IMG/VR virus record: IMGVR_UViG_3300032144_000046
Coordinates: 1 to 20,504 of that record
Length of the DNA stretch: 20,504 nt
Reading direction: 5' to 3' (one strand)
From: a virus
Below, piece by piece: positions 18,214 to 20,504 of this stretch (the first letter of the stretch is position 1; the number at the start of each line of letters is the position of its first letter). The position numbers were made by a program, and so were the translations under genes. Below the pieces are notes generated by a model, which was given only the letters and a program-made list of their open reading frames with translations, did not search any database and had not been told where the DNA came from.

Positions 18214-20504
18214 TTACCAGGTTGACAGAGCCGCGCGCTTCCAGGTATTGGTCGCGACACAGACATAGACGAAATTGGAATCCCAACATATCTGCCCCTG
18301 CACGCCAGTCGCCGCCGCGGTCGCCGGGGTTCGCGCGGTAGCGATACCGACCGTGTCGGTGTTGAACATAGCGCGCCGATCCACGCCGGTCAGGGTCAGA
18401 GTGTCAGTCATCGCTCCGCTGATGGCGGTAGCGATGATGAAGTCACCGTTGTTGCCGCTGCGCTGGCCACGGATCGTCGCTCGTGGTGCGACAACACCCA
18501 ACGCCGCACCAAACTGGATGCCCGACGAATTGCCGCCGATGTTCGAGTTGTTGGACAGCAGCAGGTTGATGCCGTTGACCACGTTCTCGGCCGCCTGGAA
18601 GGCAATGTGCATGCGGATGCCGGCAGCGATACCGGCATTGAAGGCGACATTGCCGGTGGCCCGATCGACCTCAAAGACCGACTGCGCGCCGGTGGCCGCG
18701 TCCGGCGCGTTGCCATCGTCCTGGAAACGCATCAACTGGAAGCCAGAGCCGGCGTTGGCGCCGCCCTCGGCGACGTTGTTGAGCCGGAACTGGAAGCGAT
18801 TGACGCCTGCGGTCTGGAAGTTCATGTTGCGCAGGGTGCCAGCCGCGCCTGTGAGGCTGAGAAGGCTGTTGACGCTGTTGATCGTCACCGGGCCGGAGAA
18901 AGTCGAAAGGTTCGCGCTGCTGATCGTCAGCGCGACGCTTTCCACGCCGAGATTGGCAGTGCGGAAGACCAGGCTACCCGCGTTCGCAGCGCCCTCGCGC
19001 TGGCCGGTGATGCTCCCCAGGATGACGTTGTTGGTGCGCGTGAACAGCAGGCTGACGGCGCTATCGTTGACGTTGTTCTGGTTGTGAAGATGGAGAGCAA
19101 TTTCAGAGGTTGCTACGCTAGGCGTGACGACGCGGACCTGTGACCCCGCCTGCGCGTTGCCGCCCAAGCCGATCTCACCGGTCAGGCGGGTGACGTTCAT
19201 AACCGTCCCGTTGTTCGCTCCGGCATCGTCATAACGCCACCAGAAGTAATTGAGATTGACGCCGGACGTGAAGTGATTGAAAAGCTGCAAGCCGTCCCTG
19301 AGCCACCGGACCGCGCCCGAGGTCGTGCCCGTCGCGTCCAGGCTGAGCGTCGGGCTGGGCCGCCCGATCGTCAGGTTCCCGGTCATCGTATCACCGGCCT
19401 TCAGGACGCGATTATTGGCATTCTCGTCCGCCGCGGCCGCGCTCGCCCGGGCCGTCGCGTCAACCGCTGTTCCGCCGGAGATCAGACCGTCAACGTAGTC
19501 CTTCCGGGTCGCGTGGGCCGCGAGCGTCGGGGCGCCCGCTACAAGAGACAACGCCCCCGTCAGCGTCCCGCCGGACAGCTGCAGATAGCGAAGATCGGCC
19601 GCCGCCTGGGTCAGTCGGGTCGCCACCTGAGTGTCAACATAGTCCTTCCGGGTAAGATGACCCGCTAGGGTCGGGGCGGCAGTCGTGACCGAGGCCTGCC
19701 CGCTGACCAGAAGGGACCCGACCAGATCGAGTTCAACGGTAGGCGCAGTCAGACCGATGCCAACCTTTCCATCCGCCTTGATGACGAAAGGAGTCGCGTC
19801 AGGATTAGCGGAATCCTCGACCAGGAGGCTGTCGCCGGTGCCGGTGTTCGTAATCCGGAGTGCAGTGCCAACACCGCTCTGAGAAATGACGTTTCCGGCG
19901 GCTAGGGAGTGAGTAACTGACAGACTGGAAGTAAACGAGACAGGGACATTGGCAGATAGCCCCGCAGTAGTCAGGGTCATCCGCGAAATACCGTTGGCAA
20001 TAAAGTCCATCTGATACAGACTGGTCCAGTTAATGCCCGCCTGCGATCCGTTTCCAAAGCCAAGCGTCGGTATGGAACTGGTCCCAGATAGCGGGAGGCG
20101 GACCTGCCCGGTGGAGCGCGTAAGAATGAAGGGGGTTGGGAGAGCAGCGCCGGCATCGTCAAAGCGCCGGAGGCTAAAGTCACTGCCAACATCAGCACCG
20201 CTTTCGGCAGCGCCGGACATCGTGGCAAACCAGCGGGTCAGGCCGCCTTTCCGGAAGATCAGGGCGGACTGGTTTGTCCCAGCCTGAACGTCAAGAACGA
20301 AATCGGCAGAACCGGCGACTGGATTGCTGACAGTGACCGCAGTAGAACTTACCACCAGCGGACCGGTCATCGTGTCGCCGGCCTTCAGGACCCGATTGTT
20401 TGCGTTCGCGTCCGCTGCCGCCGCGGCCGCGCGAGCCGTCGCGTCAACCGCCGTCCCGCCCGAGATCAGACCGTCAACATAGTCCTTCCGGGTCGCGTGG
20501 GCGG
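18214..20504 (-). CDS. Large fiber-type structural protein, N terminus outside the window
   Basis: The frame is open to the right edge: the in-frame Met at 20370 is internal, because the frame continues upstream with ATRKDYVDGLISGGTAV...NNRVLKAGDTMTGPL. At least 762 residues are visible. It has classic fiber repeats (T-x-TGxLxL, then PTLAAHATRKDYVD; LSGGTLTGALSL; AGDTMTGNLTI) and a C-terminal end GQICWDSNFVYVCVATNTWKRAALS, a common last domain of phage fibers. It is a trimeric beta-solenoid-type protein of tail or head decoration. Base composition is visibly lower in GC than the tail genes, especially 19860-20360. It lies upstream of the connector genes, unlike the usual distal fiber position. 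I cannot tell whether it is a head or tail fiber. Confidence 0.8.
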   Translation of the reverse strand, partial: AHATRKDYVDGLISGGTAVDATARAAAAAADANANNRVLKAGDTMTGPLVVSSTAVTVSNPVAGSADFVLDVQAGTNQSALIFRKGGLTRWFATMSGAAESGADVGSDFSLRRFDDAGAALPTPFILTRSTGQVRLPLSGTSSIPTLGFGNGSQAGINWTSLYQMDFIANGISRMTLTTAGLSANVPVSFTSSLSVTHSLAAGNVISQSGVGTALRITNTGTGDSLLVEDSANPDATPFVIKADGKVGIGLTAPTVELDLVGSLLVSGQASVTTAAPTLAGHLTRKDYVDTQVATRLTQAAADLRYLQLSGGTLTGALSLVAGAPTLAAHATRKDYVDGLISGGTAVDATARASAAAADENANNRVLKAGDTMTGNLTIGRPSPTLSLDATGTTSGAVRWLRDGLQLFNHFTSGVNLNYFWWRYDDAGANNGTVMNVTRLTGEIGLGGNAQAGSQVRVVTPSVATSEIALHLHNQNNVNDSAVSLLFTRTNNVILGSITGQREGAANAGSLVFRTANLGVESVALTISSANLSTFSGPVTINSVNSLLSLTGAAGTLRNMNFQTAGVNRFQFRLNNVAEGGANAGSGFQLMRFQDDGNAPDAATGAQSVFEVDRATGNVAFNAGIAAGIRMHIAFQAAENVVNGINLLLSNNSNIGGNSSGIQFGAALGVVAPRATIRGQRSGNNGDFIIATAISGAMTDTLTLTGVDRRAMFNTDTVGIATARTPATAAATGVQGQICWDSNFVYVCVATNTWKRAALSTW
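19379..19517 (-). repeat. Direct repeat copy 1 in the fiber gene (139 bp)
   Basis: A 139-bp block encoding ATRKDYVDGLISGGTAVDATARASAAA...RVLKAGDTMTG recurs at 20363-20501 in the same frame and orientation. By hand I count about 17 base differences (near 88 % identity). It is an in-frame duplication, not a mobile element. Confidence 0.85.
20363..20501 (-). repeat. Direct repeat copy 2 in the fiber gene (139 bp)
   Basis: Partner of the block at 19379-19517, reaching almost to the window edge, so it may extend further to the right. The encoded residues keep the HATRKDYVDGLISGGTAVDA core and differ mainly in an Ala-rich stretch. Confidence 0.85.

Noticed and set aside
19379-20504. CRISPR array or mobile element from the repeated blocks
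   Set aside because: Only two long in-frame copies within a fiber gene; no short spaced repeats, no terminal inverted repeats or transposase.

Overview
The window is part of a tailed-phage (Caudoviricetes) genome or prophage with a siphovirus-type, long non-contractile tail. The evidence is a complete, co-directional tail module on the minus strand: head-tail connector, tail tube, G/GT frameshift pair, tape measure, tip proteins, NlpC/P60 protein, J-like hub, S74 fiber, holin and muramidase. Base composition is very GC-rich, codons are G/C-ending, and GTG/TTG starts occur. This points to a high-GC host, plausibly a proteobacterium, but the host cannot be named from sequence alone. No integrase, terminase, portal or capsid gene is visible, so lifestyle is open. 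One small excisionase-type helix-turn-helix protein is compatible with a temperate phage but does not prove it.

Left part (1-4149, plus strand): a train of small genes, most of unknown function and many coupled by ATGA or TGATG overlaps. They include a tail end of a gene (2-88), a four-gene block (306-1397) with a predicted lipoprotein, and a possible zinc-binding protein (1487-2011). A second coupled block (2062-3468) carries a helix-turn-helix protein, followed by an excisionase-like protein (3472-3663) and two small genes (3764-4149). Two near-identical promoter/leader modules (P1 near 1394-1487, P2 near 3664-3764) start exactly at the stop codons of upstream genes. Each has a -35 box, a 17-nt spacer, the -10-like box TAGACG, then a hairpin whose loop contains an ATG, just before the start codon.

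Middle (4150-4469): a 320-bp convergent intergenic region with no gene, rich in strong GC hairpins, which probably terminates transcription from both sides.

Right part (4470-20504, minus strand, transcribed right to left): a large partial fiber-type gene (18214 to beyond the window) lies upstream of the connector genes. It is followed by a small Pro-rich protein, a hairpin terminator and a third promoter-like site (P3, 17872-17900). Then comes the tail operon in almost lambda-like order: connector, head closure, tail terminator, major tail protein, G and GT (with overlapping slippery heptamers), gp10-like protein, tape measure, two paralogous tip proteins, a third tip protein, NlpC/P60, J-like hub, S74 fiber, holin and muramidase endolysin.

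I found no defence system, CRISPR, tRNA or insertion sequence. The most interesting signals are the repeated promoter-hairpin leader modules, the double slippery site, a probable frame change inside a small gene (2919-3468), and the lower-GC, repeat-bearing fiber gene in an unusual position.
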